A DNA stretch of 64,000 nucleotides from Escarpia spicata. Taxonomy: Eukaryota; Annelida; Polychaeta; Sabellida; Siboglinidae. Below the pieces are notes generated by a model. The model was not told the DNA's origin and ran no database searches. It worked only from the letters and a program-made list of their open reading frames with translations. The position numbers and the translations under genes are program-made. Below are positions 12,346 through 25,056 of this stretch, piece by piece. The DNA is taken from the NCBI GenBank assembly GCA_963995525.1, contig OZ023205.1:52639687-52703686 (forward strand). Direction: 5' to 3'. The stretch's first letter is position 1, and every line of letters begins with the position of its first letter.

Positions 12346-13044
12346 TTCACCCTCTCACTCACTCACTCACTCACTCACTCACTCACTCACTCACTCACTC
12401 ACTCACTCACTCACTCACTCACTCACTCACTCACTCACTCACTCACTCACTCACTCACTCACTCACTCACTCACTCACTCACTCACTCACTCACTCACTC
12501 ACTCACTCACTCACTCACTCACTCACTCACTCACTCACTCACTCACTCACTCTCTCGCTCTCTCGCTCTCTCGCTCTCTCGCTCACACACTCAGTCACTC
12601 ATTCACTCACTCACTCACTCACTCACTCACTCACTCACTCACTCACTCACTCACCCACCCACCCACCCACCCACTCACTCACTCACTGAGTCACTCAATC
12701 ACATTCACCTACTCACTCACTCACTCACCCACCCACCCACCCACCCACCCACCCACTCACTCACTCACTCACTCACTCACTCACTCACTCACTCACTCAC
12801 TCACTCACTCACTCACTCACTCACTCACTCACTCACTCACTCACTCACTCACTCACTCACTCACTCACTCACTCACTCACTCACTCACTCACTCACTCAC
12901 TCACTCACTCACTCACTCACTCACTCACTCACTCACTCACTCACTCACTCACTCACTCACTCACTCACTCACTCACTCACTCACCCACCCACCCACCCAC
13001 CCACCCACTCACTCACTCACTCACTCACTCACCCACTTACTCGC
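12346..13044. repeat. (TCAC)n tetranucleotide array with CCCA and CTCTCG blocks
   Basis: About 700 bp of TCAC repeats are interrupted by three (CCCA)n blocks (about 12652-12672, 12727-12756, 12984-13007) and one (CTCTCG)n block (about 12550-12580). A four-base period reads as a repeated Thr-His-Ser-Leu string in every forward frame, giving an ORF of 254 codons that is an artefact. The left and right halves share the order TCAC, CCCA, TCAC, so a large internal duplication is likely. Confidence 0.96.
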
Positions 13045-13680
13045 TCGTGAATTAGAACGTCGGCAATCATACTGTTATGTATGCACTATTGTGCAAAAGT
13101 ACACGGCAGTATAGAGCCCGTCGTCTATTACGTTAACGCGGTGCATTAATTATCAACAATGTATTTTAAAAAAACTGTGGCATATGCATGTCTATATATA
13201 CAACACCGTTAAACAGAGCGTTAATCAGAGCGCCCGGCTAAAGATTCCCATGCAGTTATGAATCACAGGCCAGCTTATATCGCTGACAAAGACTATCGCC
13301 CGCATAAACGGTTCCATCGGATTTAAGGCTCGCTGGAGTCATTTGATCTGAAGTCACTGTGTTTTAATCAGTAAAACATCTGTTAAATAAAAACAATGAC
13401 GCGAGTTCTGTAGGCGGTAGGTGGCGCAGAGAAAGTGGGTTAAACTGATCACCGCAGAGTGAGAAACAGATGAGTGTTTTGAAGGAGACGGACGATCTGC
13501 CGTTTACAGGGCATACGGGTCGGTGTTTTTGCTTCGCGTAATTGACGTTAATCTGCGTGTTAGACGATGATGGTAGCGTCATCGGGGGAGCACATGAACG
13601 AGGATTGATGACGTCAATAAAGATACGATCACAACAAGTAAGAACAAAAAGAAGAACAATACGTCGGGCCTCCCGGAATA
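13045..13680. other. Non-coding, no recognised feature
   Basis: No gene or repeat family can be supported. The 192-residue - strand ORF at 13364-13942 is largely the complement of an AAC-type repeat and has no recognisable motif. Confidence 0.4.
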
Positions 13681-13689
13681 AGTCCACGA

Positions 13690-13862
13690 TGATTACTACG
13701 ATGACTACACCAGCAACAACAACAGCAAGAATATCAACAACAGCAATAATAATAACAACTACAACAACTACATCGCCCCATGGAACGCATGTATGGAAAC
13801 TGAGAAGTCGGTTGTTACAATGAAAGCCGCAACAACAAAAACTACAACAACGGCAATGATTG
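13690..13862. repeat. Imperfect AAC/AAT trinucleotide tract
   Basis: Interrupted CAACAA, AATAAT and ACTACAACA triplets run through 13700-13775 and 13825-13855. They give Thr-rich or Val-rich shadow ORFs on the two strands. Confidence 0.7.
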
Positions 13863-15837
13863 ATAGAAAGAACGTACACAATACAAACGCAGAAACCTGT
13901 ATAACCACGAAACGGGATCAGGTTATTCAATTCGGCGAACAAAACGACAGTTGCAAGTCACTTTTATTTAATTTTAAAAACTTGCACAATCGATACATGG
14001 GGCTTCCATCCACCTCGTGTGAACGAGCACACACTTGTTTCAAAGAAAAAGTCAAGTCTTTCGTGAACAGTTGACCCCCGCCCTGCGACGTCACTACCCT
14101 GGGAGTGTTACGCACGGTATGTCACCCTCGGTAAGTCGCACGCTAGCCCTTTTTAGTCTCCTTGTACGCTGTGCCGCAAGTCGACAAACATGCAAATACT
14201 GACGGCGCCTTTCAGCGTGAGCGAACACGGCATCGTCCCCCCGTCGACTGCGACAAAGCCGTCGCGCAGTGCAAGCAGTTGACATTACACTTCGGTCCCG
14301 ATAAGATCGCCCCGTCGCGCTTCTACAACCGTTTACTAAGACCGCCATTGTGTGTGCGCTGGTATGTTCGCGCAATAGCCGGTACGACTGGATTTTATGC
14401 TTCAAAAATGGACCTTAAATAGGGTGTTTTCGCCATGTTAGGTGCGTATTGTACATCCAGGTGCGAATTAATCATTCCCCGTTCACCTCGATATGATCGT
14501 AGGAGAAATGTTGACGACGGTTGCCAGTTTGTTGCATAGTGGATCGTCGAGGAACATCGTGTACAGAGGCACAATCTTCGACTGAAAATATCGAATGGTC
14601 TTGTGATATCGGAGATCAGTGGCGATGACTATTATGATATCGCGGATGAATGATATCTAATCATCGAAACAGCGCCACTGACGGGTTATCGTCAAACGGA
14701 GCAAGATACTTCGGAAGGTACACAGCAAACACGTTTTGGGCGAGAGTAGTGCGGTCAGTTCAGTTGTCCGGCTCTTGTGTGGTCCTATAAACAGTCGACG
14801 AAGATGTCTACACATTCACCAACGTCGTTGACTTGCCATAAAGGAAAAAGTAAGTTCTTATACAGTTCGGTGTCCAGCCCTTGGGACGAGATTAACATGC
14901 CATCCTTGACAAACCTGGGGCTGTTTGAAGAAGCATTCGTACGCGTGCAAACAGAACCAAACCAACTTTCTCCTGCACAGTCGTACGAAGATTCTATACG
15001 TGTTCTCTGGTAAGCTGCAACCACTGTTTGGCCCACTGCCGTTACTGAGCGAAAGGGTTTCGTTCACACGTATCCACCACTGCCTGAAGCCACGTATTCA
15101 TTTATACAACTGAGTGAACCGAATCAACGCGGACTTGATGTCTGCCTTACGACAACTCTCTGACGCTCTTTCTTTTTCCTTGTCTCAACGTATCGCCATG
15201 TCGCCTCCTCGGTGGTATTCTATCCAATACCTTATATTATTGTCTTCCTTTTGTTTTTCTCACATTCTCCCTCCAGTTCCTATTCCAAACAAACTGTTCA
15301 CAACATATTATGTGGCCCAACAATCTGTTCTGTCACGTTCTATGTTTGCCCATCCTTGGAACATCGCCCACATTGGTGCATCCATCAAAGTCATTAATAC
15401 TTTGCCGCCTGCTAATGCAGCCCTAAATGTTATTACCAATTACGGTATGTCGGTGCCAGCTACGTGTGTACGAAACAGTTCACCACATTATTTACCGTCA
15501 GTTATTCAACAGATAATAATGAAGGACGTATATAGATGATGCCAAACTCTCTAATATATAGACATAGACATAGATAACTCAAAGTTCCATTATATTTACC
15601 CTATAACCATGCATAGCAACAACAAATACCACCATGGGTAATTTAATACAATTTAATAGAATACTATTGTTTATGTTATGCATAGTATCAAAAATAGAAA
15701 AGCGAGCAAAAAATGAACAATTCGGAACACGTCCAAAACATGAAATTCTACGGTCGCTAGCACCCTCACTGCTCGTCCTATCCCGACGATCTTAGTATCA
15801 TTTGAAAGGATGCACTTTTTGTTATAGAACACCAATA
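13863..15837. other. Non-coding, no supported gene
   Basis: The stretch includes a segment at 14740-14850 with an ATG at 14804 followed within 50 bases by a good donor (AAAAA|GTAAGTT). I could not connect its reading frame to any downstream exon, so I do not call it an exon. The 141-residue ORF at 15114-15539 has no recognisable family. Confidence 0.4.
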
Positions 15838-16317
15838 AACGGACCTACAATCACGCCGTTTTTGGTGTTCTGTACGGTTCCGAACGATGTTGGCGGCGGG
15901 TACTCAGTACACTAATCTTCCAATTGCGGCGCTGTTTTCCTCATTTGCATAGATTCAGATATGCGCACTTCACCATTTCATGATTTCATGTTATAATTTC
16001 CACCAACTTTTAAACCGCGGCGAAACTGATGTGCTTTGATCGCAACAAAAACGACATATCTCTACGTTGGCGTGATGTAACGATTACGTACGTCAACCAA
16101 CGGGTAAAAATTCGTTGCGTTGGTTGGTTGATATACGTAATTGTGACGGTAAGCCTACTTCGAGTATGCCATTTTAGCAGCCGTTTGAAAGTGGGTGGAG
16201 CTTATACCATGAAATCAGATAGTGGTGCCTTAATCGGTAGATTAGTGAACTGTGTCGACTAACCAACATCTTTCGCGGTGTCTAAAACACAGGAACCAAC
16301 ACGGTTGTAGGTCCGTT
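15838..16317. mobile_element. MITE-like element with 13-bp perfect terminal inverted repeats
   Basis: The left end AACGGACCTACAATCACG (15838) and the right end, whose complement reads AACGGACCTACAACCGTG (ending 16317), match at 13 contiguous bases and 15 of 18 overall. Both are flanked by TA (15836-15837 and 16318-16319), as expected of Tc1/mariner-type or similar elements duplicating TA. The interior has a second inverted repeat (around ACGTACGTCAACCAACG at 16087 and its complement near 16120-16140). No transposase is encoded in its 480 bp, so it would be non-autonomous. Confidence 0.6.
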
Positions 16318-16654
16318 TATATTGTATTTTAGGAACGATTATCAAGAAATCATTTATATGCTTGAATAACCGACATCATAAGCATTCAATCGATATCAAG
16401 ATTGTTGGGATCCGATAAACCGTAATGGTATTAGCAATCGTTGTTCAAAAAAGCGTGTTTGAGACGTGATTTGAGTTGTTCGTTTTCCCCTCGCTTATCT
16501 ATTTTTGATAGTATGTATTGCTGTTATAGTCAAAGCTACGCTGAAGTCAAAACCTTCCAGATGGCTTGTGGACATGGAACATTGATTTAATTTTAACACG
16601 GTGTGGAAACAAAAATATTTATCTATGGAGACTGAACGACTTTTATATCTGCCC

Positions 16655-16705
16655 TACCCCGCGCCCCGCCCCATATTTAAAATTCACGTGCAAGTCACGT
16701 GGGCA
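16655..16705. promoter_or_regulatory. GC box and twin E-box cluster
   Basis: GCGCCCCGCCCC (16661-16672) is followed by a TATTTAA-like box and two CACGTG palindromes at 16685-16690 and 16696-16701, whose centres are 11 bp apart (one helical turn). Such spacing would place two bHLH or bZIP dimers on the same DNA face. No gene start can be assigned to it, so its role as a promoter or enhancer in the putative 5' intron is inference. Confidence 0.3.
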
Positions 16706-17189
16706 TGCTGAACAAGCTAGATAACACAGGCTGGTAGATAACACGCTACGGATCATCACTTCGTACGTTATCAACGGCGTGAACGGCTCAACATGGAAGC
16801 AGCCAGGGACTAATTTCCTCGCAGCGACGATAGGTCGGGCCTATAACGTCGTGTGAACTAGCGTAAACAGATGCTACACCGGGGTACCTCGCCGGTACGT
16901 TGTGCGTGTAGATACTACGGCTAGTGAGCCATATGTTTAGCCGAACCGAAACCCGGCAGTTTGGCGTGGGAATGCAGCGTTATCGATAGTTACGGAGACG
17001 ACGAAGGAGGCTAATTGGAGGTGGGCGTGTCGTCCGACATATTGCACGAACACCATGCGTACGTATTGTTGACAATTCATTGTGGGCGATAAACAGGTGG
17101 TCTCCTTGTTCCCTGCTGTACAGGGGTAAGGGTCGGGTACAATATTGCCGAACCACTCACTGTGTTTTTTATTTCCAAAGTTTGATATT

Positions 17190-17292
17190 CATAGCTCCCT
17201 CTCTCCATCTTTCCTCCTCCCTCGATCTTCTCGTGTCCCTCCTCACGCAGTCCTCCCATCTCAGCTGTGGCTTTTCCTATACAGATGCGTAA
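17190..17292 (-). pseudogene. Small RTE-like LINE C-terminal scrap
   Basis: On the - strand one frame reads PQLRWEDCVRRDTRRSRE, which matches the LRWEDCVxRDL box at the C-terminus of the RTE-like element at 9200-9240 in this window. Only about 100 bp is recognisable, and it is truncated at both ends. Confidence 0.55.
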
Positions 17293-18414
17293 GTTGATCA
17301 GAAGGCGTTTTGCTTGGGAACGGTGTAATTTCTGCACCAGTAATTATTAACATGTTTACTAAGCTGACATTTCATAATGGGCGACAAGACGGGTTATAGG
17401 GTTGGATATTGTGTACATTTGCGGTTTTGCTTTGGCCTCTAGTGGAAACTCTCGTATCTCAGTTACTCCCCGAATGGACTTTAAAACTGACGTAAATGGT
17501 AGCAGCGTGCATATGTTTAAAAATGAAACTGACAAATATATCAAAACGGGGTAACACATAGATTAAAATACAGTGTCGATTAAACCAAACACTTCCTTAT
17601 CCACAAGATATCGGTTTTTATGTACTTTGTTGTATTTTATATTTCATTCGTTTCAGGGGAGTTTGCCTTAAATACATTTGAAATGTTTCTCAGTCTCAAT
17701 ATTGAATTCGCCTCGTATTTCGAGATCTGTAGTTTTATATAATTATGCTATTTTTAAGTTGAGATGGAAATATTGGTCAAATGCATTTTGTATTTAGTCC
17801 TTTTCTCTTATCCTAGCATCAACTGAACACAAAGGCTCTCCAATATTTACACGTCTGCCTTGACTCCTATCGTAGTACAATCGTACTTAGGAGTGTCAAA
17901 TATCAATTATGCAAATGGGCTATACTTGTTTGCGATACTCTGATTTGTTCGCATTAAACAATAATGCGCTTACATTTATACATAAAAACGGCCTTGCTGT
18001 CGTCTTTATGTTGACGAATTCGTCTCTCCGCAATGAACAATATTGACTTACCACGCCACGACAAGTTTGCGGCACAAAGGCGTCGGGTAGATGTCAATAT
18101 TTGACGGACTTTACAGAGGGCGACCGGGGGCATCGCAGGCGGGCGTCGGTTTCATTTGCAGTTGTTATTGTCGGCATGTGTCAAACACTGTGCGGTGCAA
18201 ACGTCGTCTACGTCTGTTTGTTGTTTCTTTCTCGCCTGACTGTTCGTTTGGAGGCGCCGAACTAGGCCAAGCAAATAACATGTACGGTTACATTCCACTA
18301 GGTAGGTGCGCTGAGCCGGAGTTCAGCACCACTCGCCTGTCGGATGAAGACATCGGAAGACGGAAAGGGGGGTGTCGTTGAATATGTTTGGCAGTGACGT
18401 TCAAAATGTGTTAA
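17293..18414. other. Non-coding, no recognised feature
   Basis: AT-rich sequence with no supportable coding frame or repeat. Confidence 0.45.
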
Positions 18415-18725
18415 AAGCTCATCAGAAACCTGCAAATGCACCCTCACCCCAGAGACTGATTATAAATCTCCAACTGCACCCGCCTTAAGGCTCTCCTAAA
18501 ACATATCCAATTGCACCCCCAAGGCTCACCAAAAAACCCACATTCAGGCTCTCAAAAAAACTCCACTGCACCCCTCGCCCTTCAGGCTCGTCACAAAAAA
18601 ACACCACCAGGCTCTTCAAAAACCTCCATTTGCACCCAAAATGCACCCTGCCTAAATATCGTGGAGCTAATATCCAGCCCCCAACAAAATATGCATCCCC
18701 ATCCTTTGTTGTCTCCCGCAGCGTT
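18415..18725. repeat. Dispersed GCACCC-rich repeat, copy 1 (with internal tandem units)
   Basis: About seven degenerate units of 35-45 bp, each built from GCACCC, then CAGGCTC or AAGGCTC, then a poly-A run and CTCCA, are followed by a terminal block AGCTAATATCCAGCCCC. Shorter relatives with the same order occur at 28855-28970 and 35570-35750, so this is a dispersed family. No coding potential. Confidence 0.65.
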
Positions 18726-19189
18726 TGCCCTCCGTCGTCAGCCACCTTTTATCATACTTAGTTAATGGGAGTAACGAAACCTATGGATTTATTTTATAGC
18801 GACAATTTATTATTACAGACTCTGGTGTTTCCGTGTAGACTGGTCAATTTGCTGGACCAGTATACATTTTGTTTGACTTTAATTCGATACGGGTGCAGCA
18901 GGTGTGCCTAATGCCGCGAACACAGTTGGGCGTGTTTGCCAAGTCCCTGTAGTATCACGTGACGGAATTACTATTCCGTTGTGTTGCATTATTTCGCTGT
19001 GAAACCGGCAAACGTTGCTCTGCTGAATCCAGCGCCAAGACAACTGCCCAGCGGACAGTGGTCTTTCGGGGGACGAGATAAACTCGTCAGTGAGCATGTG
19101 GGCACTTACGTAGGACTTCGGTCATCCCGGGTGATAGAGTATATTGGCATTGAATCATCGATTCCACCATTCTTGGAATGTGCAACACC

Positions 19190-19535
19190 GACTTGGAACG
19201 TTTTCTATCAAACAATTATTATAAATAAATTAGAGAAAGTTCAGGAGAGAGCGCAGGAACTTGGCAGAACACCTGCGGACTAGTTCAGGTGATTGGAACG
19301 TACCTCTGTGATGTATATAAAATTATATATAAGTGGCCTGATAAACATGAATAGTCAAGAATATGTTATTAATGTAGTAACAACGTGAGGAGTAACAGCT
19401 GAAAACTAAGGAAGACGTAATCGCATACAAAGATTCGTAAAACCACTTGGCCTATCGTCTCATCGATTGTTGGAACATAGTTCCTGAAGGAGTTTCATCC
19501 CTATCTACTATGAAGACCTTCAACAAGAATAACAA
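19190..19535 (+). pseudogene. LINE scrap (CR1/L2-like C-terminus)
   Basis: Near 19210-19260 the + strand reads INKLEKVQERAQ, matching the LExVQRRA box after the RT domain of CR1-like elements (compare DMLERVQRRATKM in the element at 56341-59611). Further on, after frame changes, RLIDCWNIVPEGVSS (around 19450-19500) matches the VxxxWNxLPExVVS box. Several stops separate the parts. Confidence 0.55.
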
Positions 19536-22165
19536 TGTAATATCTAGTTATACCAAGCACATCGAAATTACCATTGATTAAAAACCGTGAAAATTTGTGT
19601 TATTGTTTGCACTATTGTAAGCTCCAGGTCTTGCGGGGTCTTTGGCGGTACGCGAAATCACGAGTATGATAACTTAATTCTAATTAACCATTTAAGTTAA
19701 CCATACCAGCAAAGAATGTGTATTTGTGCCAAAATAATTGAAATGCTAGCCCCACACACACGCATGCATACATGCATGCAGTTACCGAATGTAGACATTT
19801 CACCAGCATTGTAACTAACGGGTATCGACCACCATAACTGAGTACGTACATATGTCGTGACATATCGATAAATGACAGCGATGTTTAGATCCACATGATA
19901 CCGTTGTCTGGCAACAACTATATTTGATAGATAATCTGGTGACATGTAGATGTTTGAAATCAGTTCATCTCATCCTGCCGATCTCGACAGAGATAAGAAT
20001 ATCCATGCAAGTGGCAGCACATTGTCTACATTGTACGTTGTCAACGCACACCGCTGGCAATGCGCACAACATAGCGCGGACACAGCGAAGCGTGACCCAA
20101 ATACATAGTTGTATATGCACAGTGGATCTGCGCTCTTTAAGGTCAACGCAAACTCGCGCGAGGCTGTTCCGAATGTTGGCTTCGTGCTTCGGTGGGCAAG
20201 CGTTGACCTCGCGGATGGTTTAACGAGATTACCATTGATCTTGCAAACGGCTTCCCCGCCCGTATGTGGATGACACGTCACGATTGTACGTTGACGTCTA
20301 GGCTACGTTTGGGTACGTTGGCATATGTACGGACGATATTTATTATCGTCTGGTCAGAGGCCTTGGGACAGTTTGACAGTTCGATTGATTCGATAAATGC
20401 ATCCAGATGTTCTGCTGATGTACACGATAGTACGCTGAAGATGGTACCGGGTGCAGCGTAGGGTACAGCTTCCAAGCGATTGGAGGCATTCATTCTCGTC
20501 TGGCAGGGACTGCTGAGGTCACCAGCTCTTGCTTGTGTTCTTCCTTCTGGTTCCCCTTCACAGAGTGACGATTAGGTCTTATACTGATGCACTGCTCTTT
20601 CTGTTGTTTCTCTCCTCTCCTCCCCATCAGCTCTCTTCTCTCATCCTTTCATCGTCCTCCTTCTGTCTAAAATACCTCTTCGTGCAATCCACACACAGTC
20701 TGCCCGCATCCATTCTTATCGAAAGGCCTGCCCACGTCGTCCGGTGTCTTACCCTGGTAGATTGGCCCAATGGAACGTGGATTTGTATTGTGTCCTAGTT
20801 GGTGTCTTAAACATTGATTTTACGATAATCCACTCTGGCATGCATACGCACTATATACTGTTTTCAAGTACCTCCAAATGTTAACCAATATAGATTGTAT
20901 ATTAACATTCGATAAATATGCTTATAGGAACATAATTTCGAACATTTTGAACAGCAGCACCAACCAGTGTTGAACTATTTTCTCGTGGCTGCGTACTCAC
21001 TGGTGCACGAATTCCCATGCAAAAGATCTGATGAACAAACACCTCTCCTGCAAAGGGTGTTTTGTATTTCCCACCGACGTTCGTGCTTGGTGTGCTAATG
21101 TGTCAAACAATTATCTTCTTATGGTCGTGTTTGAAGACATTGCGTGACTGGAACGCTGTCTATGTCAACGTCTACACGAGTTTTATTACCAGTTCTTTAC
21201 AACTTGTAGACAATAGTTGCATTTAATAAAGCGTTGACCCAGTGTAGGGGACTGTAGGTAATCTACGTGCAGCGCCATGCGTGGGTGCCAGACTATTTCT
21301 CAGTATAATCGTTCGAAACTATTAATACATGTCAAGTGCATCTCAAAATCTATCAGTAATGTATCAGTTGCAACGAGAACCTTTCTGTCTAGAGGCACGT
21401 ACTATTTCTTGTCGTCTAATGATAACCGCAAGGACCGCTTAGGAATCTTATATAATGTGTTAAATCACAAGAAAGGCATCGAGCGCGTAAGAACCTGATA
21501 GCCATAATTACACCATAGGTATTGCCACGTTCTTAACGGTAGTCGCGTTCAACCAGACCTATGCGTCCTATCAATCGCTCTCAAAATCTGAGATAAGCGA
21601 AATGTCTATAATATATGCTTACAGAGGTAATTCAGGTATGTTGCCAGTTACAACGCGCACTCTTATTACTCGAGTATTTTCGTTCGTGCCATTAACACGT
21701 GTTATTGCTTCTATTATATGGCAGTTACAGCTTATTGCCGAGAAGAAAGGCATTATTTAGATAATATTAATTACAGCTGCTATGAGGATGACGACAATTG
21801 TAGCAGAAATAACAAAGTTCGTGACAATGGTGATGATGACGATGATGATGACGATGATGATGGGTTTTTCAAACGTGAGAAATCTCTATTGTTTTTATGC
21901 AGGACAATTCAGAATGAGAAAGGAAAGTCTCACCTTTACTTTTCTGGTCTATTACACGGAATCATCCTCCCAAACATGTCGGGTGGTTGTTCCCAACAAA
22001 AAGTTGAAATTTGAACGTTTCGTGGGCGAAATATAAAAAATGCGTGTACTACTTCGGGCTTATTGAACACAAGTGTATATGCAGTATTCCGTAAAACACA
22101 GATTTCTCATATTAAGAATACTAGCAAAAATGTCCGTCCCTGGACGGGATGACTTGGTAGTTCAT
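19536..22165. other. Non-coding, no supported gene
   Basis: No exon of a recognisable gene is visible. A short GATGAC/GATGAT run (21826-21860) gives an Asp-rich shadow ORF. Several open frames of 60-100 codons on both strands overlap one another and lack motifs. Confidence 0.4.
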
Positions 22166-22365
22166 NNNNNNNNNNNNNNNNNNNNNNNNNNNNNNNNNNN
22201 NNNNNNNNNNNNNNNNNNNNNNNNNNNNNNNNNNNNNNNNNNNNNNNNNNNNNNNNNNNNNNNNNNNNNNNNNNNNNNNNNNNNNNNNNNNNNNNNNNNN
22301 NNNNNNNNNNNNNNNNNNNNNNNNNNNNNNNNNNNNNNNNNNNNNNNNNNNNNNNNNNNNNNNNN
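22166..22365. other. Assembly gap (200 N)
   Basis: Exactly 200 undetermined bases, a round number typical of a placeholder gap. Its true size is unknown. It directly abuts a GA array, the likely cause of the assembly break. ORFs crossing it are meaningless. Confidence 0.99.
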
Positions 22366-22828
<463 letters not shown>

Positions 22829-24584
22829 GTTACGCTGCGGGGACCACCACACTCGCGTTGCTTTGTCTTTCCTGCCTAAAACCACATTTTACAAAACAAA
22901 ATCGCCCGCATGAAATGCACCAATTTCCAGCGATCCGAATAAACAATCACTGTTCTTTTTTGTATGAAAACTACTTATAATCTGATCCCAGCAGTAATCG
23001 TCGATAAGGCGAAGTGTACACACTGTCTAACCGATGTCGCTGTGTTGATATAGGCCCGGGTGCCGCGCTTAAACATTGATAACATGGACTGAAAAGTACT
23101 TCGTTTGTTGACCCAAGGCACGCGAGTGACAGCCTATTAATAAATTGCAATGAGGCGATAGCATTTTGCAGTCCTCATTTACACAGTTACCGTGTCAGCA
23201 ACGGGTTTAAGACACCGGCTCGACCAGTATTCGTATAGCTTGTGAAGTTCTTACCCGAGTTGAAGGAATTCCTTTGACATCTTATTATAACGCAACTCGT
23301 GTCTTTCTATTCACTGAACGGCTGAGATTTGTTTGGACCAGTCACGATCGAATTATTATCATGCGTTTACGTAGGCATTAAAGTGATGGTATACGTGTCG
23401 TTTACTTTGGTAAAACGTCTGGTAGACTGTGTTTGTAATAACATCACGGACACCTCCCTATGTTGGCGTGTTTTCATTCAGAGCACAAGAATCACCATAC
23501 AAAAGATAACTCCTTGTTGAATTAAAATAAAATAAAATGCCTGCAGAATGTTGTAATGGCTACATTTACACCGTAGATGTTGGCACCAGTCTATGTTAGT
23601 ATACGCATTAATATATGAAAGCAATATAGGTTGTTGTCATTACTGAGATATATTTTAGTGTCATTCCGTTATTATCTCATCTCATACCAGCGATATGTTT
23701 TTAGAGTGTGTCATGCGGTAATTATTTAACGATTTATTATGCCCAAGCCTTACCGTCGTGTATAATAAGATACCACTTACAGCCCTAATCAACATGGGGC
23801 CAAACGCTGTGTTGATATCTAACTCTGAACGAAGAGTTTGTACGGTCCGTGTCATTGATACGTTTACACATCCCAGCAGCGTTCCGTGACGTCGCTGAGT
23901 TGTACCCAGCCTCCGCTTTTGGTCTCCCGGAAGGCCATGTGTGCGTAAGAAACCCCGCCTTGTATACAGCTAGCTATCAAGCGAGATGGGGCTCGGGTTG
24001 ATTCCGAGCGCAGTGACCTAGAAGCGAGAGAAAGCATATACAAAAAGTAAAGGGAAAGCAGTATGTCAAAGAACGACTCGTGTGGTTGTATTTCTAAGGT
24101 GACGACGTTCTCCAATACTAGTATCGTGGCGGTCCTGCTCGATATATAGCGATTACAAACGAACTCAACTACCGATCATGCTCTTTATTAGTGCACAATC
24201 CAAACTGTCTGACCACAGCTGACAGTTTCGTTGGCTGCAAATACACCATACATCCTCTTATTTAATTTATCTACAGCGGCCAGATTCCCATTGCGTTAAG
24301 TGTTTTATGATTAAAACCCCTTCCTAGAGGCTAGAGCAGCCATCCACCTAACGCGACCCGCCGCAAGTCTGTCAGACCATTTTACCCCTCTGCCACTTAA
24401 CATATAAATAGCGGCGGAATTCCGCTGTTTAGGCAACATTATTTCCCAGGATGCTTGTCATGTATGCGATCACGTGGTCTGACTCGGCTCAGCCATACAG
24501 GATTTCGGCTATGTTGTGGTAACTTATTTGTCCGTCCAACAGAGTTAGCATGTCTTTACATAACCACATCAATTGATATTATGA
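22829..24584. other. Non-coding, no supported gene
   Basis: Unique AT-rich sequence without a recognisable exon or repeat family. Confidence 0.45.
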
Positions 24585-24773
24585 TGTCATGTGTGGAGGT
24601 AGGTTGTTAAGTAAGTGTCATGTGTGGAGGTAGGTTGTTAAGTAAGTGTCATGTGTGGAGGTAGGTTGTTAAGTAAGTGTCATGTGTGGAAGGTAGGTTG
24701 TTAAGTAAGTGTCATGTGTGGAAGGTAGGTTGTTAAGTAAGTGTCATGTGTGGGAGGTAGGTTGTTAAGTAAG
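24585..24773. repeat. 31/32-bp minisatellite, 6 copies
   Basis: Three copies of a 31-bp unit (starts TGTCATGTGTGGAGG, ends TTAAGTAAG) are followed by three 32-bp copies with one extra A or G in the GGAGG core. The copies are otherwise identical, so the array is young. It ends 160 bp upstream of the start codon of the FGD-like gene, inside the presumed 5' intron. Each unit contains GTAAGTGT, a donor-like sequence. Confidence 0.95.
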
Positions 24774-24916
24774 TGTCTCGCTGTAAAGCGGCCATTTGTG
24801 TTATACGACCAAAGTACCTCTGCACCAGCGATTATCGCTCAAGAGGGGAGACTACTGTACGTGATCGTTGTTTGAGATCCTCGCATGATGTTATCAAGTC
24901 TGTCCTTCCGTTGCAG

Positions 24917-25056
24917 GACCTCTGGCTGAGGCATGGAGTGTAACAGCGTGCGGAGGGGACCGAACGTAAAAGCACTGGCCAACCAACTCGACGACGTTTT
25001 CGGGTCGAATAGTCCGCAGCAACCCCAGTTCGTCGTGCAGAGGCAATTCACGCAAA
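24917..25056 (+). CDS. FGD-like coding exon 1 (5' UTR tail plus start)
   Basis: The acceptor TTGCAG (24911-24916) is followed by 16 untranslated bases and ATG at 24933. It encodes residues 1-41 plus one base, including PNVKALANQLDDVFG, a short likely helical segment. The donor is AAA|GTAGGG at 25057, phase 1. Since the exon begins with an acceptor, at least one upstream non-coding exon must exist. Confidence 0.7.

Noticed and set aside
12286..13050. 254-codon Thr-His-Ser-Leu ORF
   Set aside because: TCAC tetranucleotide repeat artefact.
13364..13942. 192-residue - strand ORF
   Set aside because: Its Val/Ile-rich centre is the complement of an AAC/AAT tract. The ends show no family.
14754..14855. 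Possible first coding exon with ATG at 14804 and a GTAAGT donor
   Set aside because: Joined to the exon at 24917 in phase 1 it runs into a stop. No other partner exon was found.
15114..15539. 141-residue + strand ORF
   Set aside because: No recognisable motif, no splice or promoter context. Length within chance in 64 kb.
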